Shown piece by piece: positions 7,601 through 8,159 of a stretch of DNA of 8,159 nucleotides. Below the pieces are notes generated by a model. The model did no database searches, had not been told where the DNA came from, and worked only from the letters and a program-made list of their open reading frames with translations. Position numbers and translations under genes: made by a program. Source of the DNA: an uncultured Collinsella sp. (GTDB taxonomy: Bacteria; Actinomycetota; Coriobacteriia; Coriobacteriales; Coriobacteriaceae); assembly GCA_900544425.1 (NCBI GenBank), contig UQUX01000082.1, positions 1 through 8,159 on the forward strand, in the 5' to 3' direction. Position 1 is the stretch's first letter; the number at the start of each line of letters is the position of its first letter.

Positions 7601-8159
7601 TGCCGATGCACATGATGACGTCCTGTACGGGCGCGTCCTCGCGGCGCAGGTAGTGGAAGTCGTTGGTGGCGATGACCTTGACGCCCACCTGCTTGGCGAT
7701 GTCGATGAGCGTGCGGTCCATCTGTTCGTCGGTCAGGCCGTTGTCGGTGGTGATGCCGTGTTCCTGGATCTCGATGTAAAAGTCACCAGGGTCGAAGGTG
7801 TCGCGGAAGGTCTCGGCCCACTTGATGGCGCCCTCCATGTCACCGCGGTCGATGTATTTGGGAATGATGCCCGCGATGCAGGCGCTCGTGCAGATCATAC
7901 CCTTGGCATGGCGACGCAGGTTGTCGAGCGTCACGCGCGGCTTGTAGTAAAATCCCTGCACAGCGGCCTCGGAGACCGTCTGCATCAGGTTGACGTAGCC
8001 CTCCTGGTCCTTGGCCAGAAGAATCATGTGGTAGAGCTCGGGCTTATGGTCGCGGGCGAGCGTCTCGTCCGGCGTAAAGTAGACCTCGCAGCCAAAGATG
8101 GGTTTGATGACCAGGGGCGGCTTGAGCTCGTCGATGTTGCCCTTCTCGTCCCACATGGC
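4659..8159 (-). CDS. dnaE: DNA polymerase III alpha subunit, 5'-truncated by window edge
   Basis: This is the catalytic subunit of the replicative DNA polymerase III. 1166 residues are visible; roughly the first 50-60 (start of the PHP domain) lie past 8159. Numbering from the Met at 8156, which is internal and not the true start, the visible PHP metal-site residues are all present: Glu24 in GCEVYF, His43 in LYHMILL, Cys93 in CTSACIAG, and Asp166 and His168 in ATNDFHYL. The polymerase active site has PDIDMDFDDERR (Asp367, Asp369) and MDFLGLRTLT (Asp527). A helix-hairpin-helix segment (LAGIRGVGTGVAQAI), a likely beta-clamp-binding motif QTSFF (Gln900) and an OB-fold region near WWAGMVSSVSKRVTKNG follow in the usual C-terminal order. 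The canonical RKAMGKKK segment reads RKPVAKKK. The gene ends with TAG at 4661-4659. It is the group DnaE typical of Actinomycetota rather than PolC. Confidence 0.97.
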   Translation of the reverse strand, partial: AMWDEKGNIDELKPPLVIKPIFGCEVYFTPDETLARDHKPELYHMILLAKDQEGYVNLMQTVSEAAVQGFYYKPRVTLDNLRRHAKGMICTSACIAGIIPKYIDRGDMEGAIKWAETFRDTFDPGDFYIEIQEHGITTDNGLTDEQMDRTLIDIAKQVGVKVIATNDFHYLRREDAPVQDVIMCIGMNAKVDDPNRMRMTGSEFYMKTEEEMRAMFPYCPEACDNTLEIADKCYVELDWDSIILPRFPLLDPGETHESQFRRECEKGLRQHYGDDWATREIGGVNIKERFEYEYKVICDKGFAAYFLIVAEYVQWAKDNGIGVGPGRGSAAGAIVAYAMNITAFDPLENGLMFERFLSPQRTEMPDIDMDFDDERRLEVVEHVRQLYGPEKVTHVITYSTIKAKQAINDAARVLDYPVYMGQRLSKMVSSDPKVKLKQVLEKQPGKEDLFNPDFAEAYKKDDDARRIIDTALSIEGLTRGEGVHACAVLICRDPVNEHVPTKLDTKGGVEITQYEGHTVADMGLLKMDFLGLRTLTVISKAKANIKKNFGIDIKEEEIPFDDPEIFKLMGSGHTAGVFQVESAGMTATIKNMKPTEYKHVVALIALYRPGPLGAGMVSSYINRMNGKEPAVSYDDRLDDILGETYGTMVYQEQVMLISVEMCGFSKGESDSRIRKPVAKKKIKLLTSTVLHWEDGSDETTYDHWMNGAIKNNYTREVAQKIWDDVLEFASYAFNKSHSAGYAILVMQTAWLKAHYPHEYMAAVLTSYTGKTDKIVHYVSACRHDGIPVLSPDVNESGTEFTATKEGVRFGLAGIRGVGTGVAQAIIAEREAGGPFKTLHDFVERVDSSQANRRVIESLIKAGAFDSTGYPRRQMMHFVDKNNPENIIDAAVKRQKDRASGQTSFFDMFGDVEGSGFEVSVPDPDGQEWDRHLKLSQEKEVLGIYVSDHPLRPFEYALSKARDFSFSQIDTGYEVQNPTGGTINQEIPEGKALWWAGMVSSVSKRVTKNGDPMGIVQLEDMEGEATVVVFPKTYKEAEGYLYGEVDPETGAQLSDAFVRIKGKLERSDRGDQIIAQEIVPLELNEESNKPKVFEVMVPNSRFSQGNMARLATVLTANPGGDRVEIFIEQVDGRVLRAEVPAKVNARSIPLLAEAKAIVGNQGRVTVI

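Noticed and set aside
8154..8156. ATG at 8156 as the dnaE start
   Set aside because: The open frame continues past the window edge, and the PHP domain would lack its first strand and metal-binding histidines if translation began here.

Overview
The window is G+C-rich, gene-dense bacterial chromosome with every supported gene on the minus strand. Read in the direction of transcription (high to low coordinates) the order is: dnaE (5' end cut by the window edge), a SWIM/SNF2-family helicase, a small superoxide reductase of the desulfoferrodoxin family, and the start of an NAD+ synthetase (3' end cut by the window edge). The protein style suggests the Actinomycetota, most likely Coriobacteriia such as Collinsella. 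The pointers are an actinobacterial-type DnaE with a metal-site PHP domain, an anaerobe's superoxide reductase, and the base composition. This assignment is inference from recognition, not from a search.

Layout. 8159-4659: replicative DNA polymerase III alpha subunit. 4658-4495: intergenic gap almost filled by a striking 125-bp element whose 36-base arms are inverted copies with one mismatch. 4494-1021: a 1157-residue SWIM zinc-finger plus SNF2 ATPase protein. 1020-871: spacer with a G/C hairpin lacking a U-tract. 870-508: superoxide reductase of 120 residues. 507-391: spacer holding a good intrinsic terminator-like hairpin very close to the next gene. 390-1: N-terminal nitrilase-like domain of NadE.

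The genes do not form an obvious pathway. DNA replication (dnaE) and nucleic-acid remodelling (SNF2) sit together. Superoxide detoxification and NAD synthesis follow and are separated by the terminator-like hairpin. All four look like core or near-core genes. I see no mobile element, CRISPR array, tRNA or rRNA, and no convincing novel multi-gene system.

Four points deserve a second look: the 36-bp inverted-repeat element between dnaE and the SNF2 gene; loss of the glutaminase catalytic Glu and Lys in the NadE amidohydrolase domain; loss of the desulforedoxin cysteines in the superoxide reductase; and the terminator-like hairpin that leaves almost no room for a nadE promoter.
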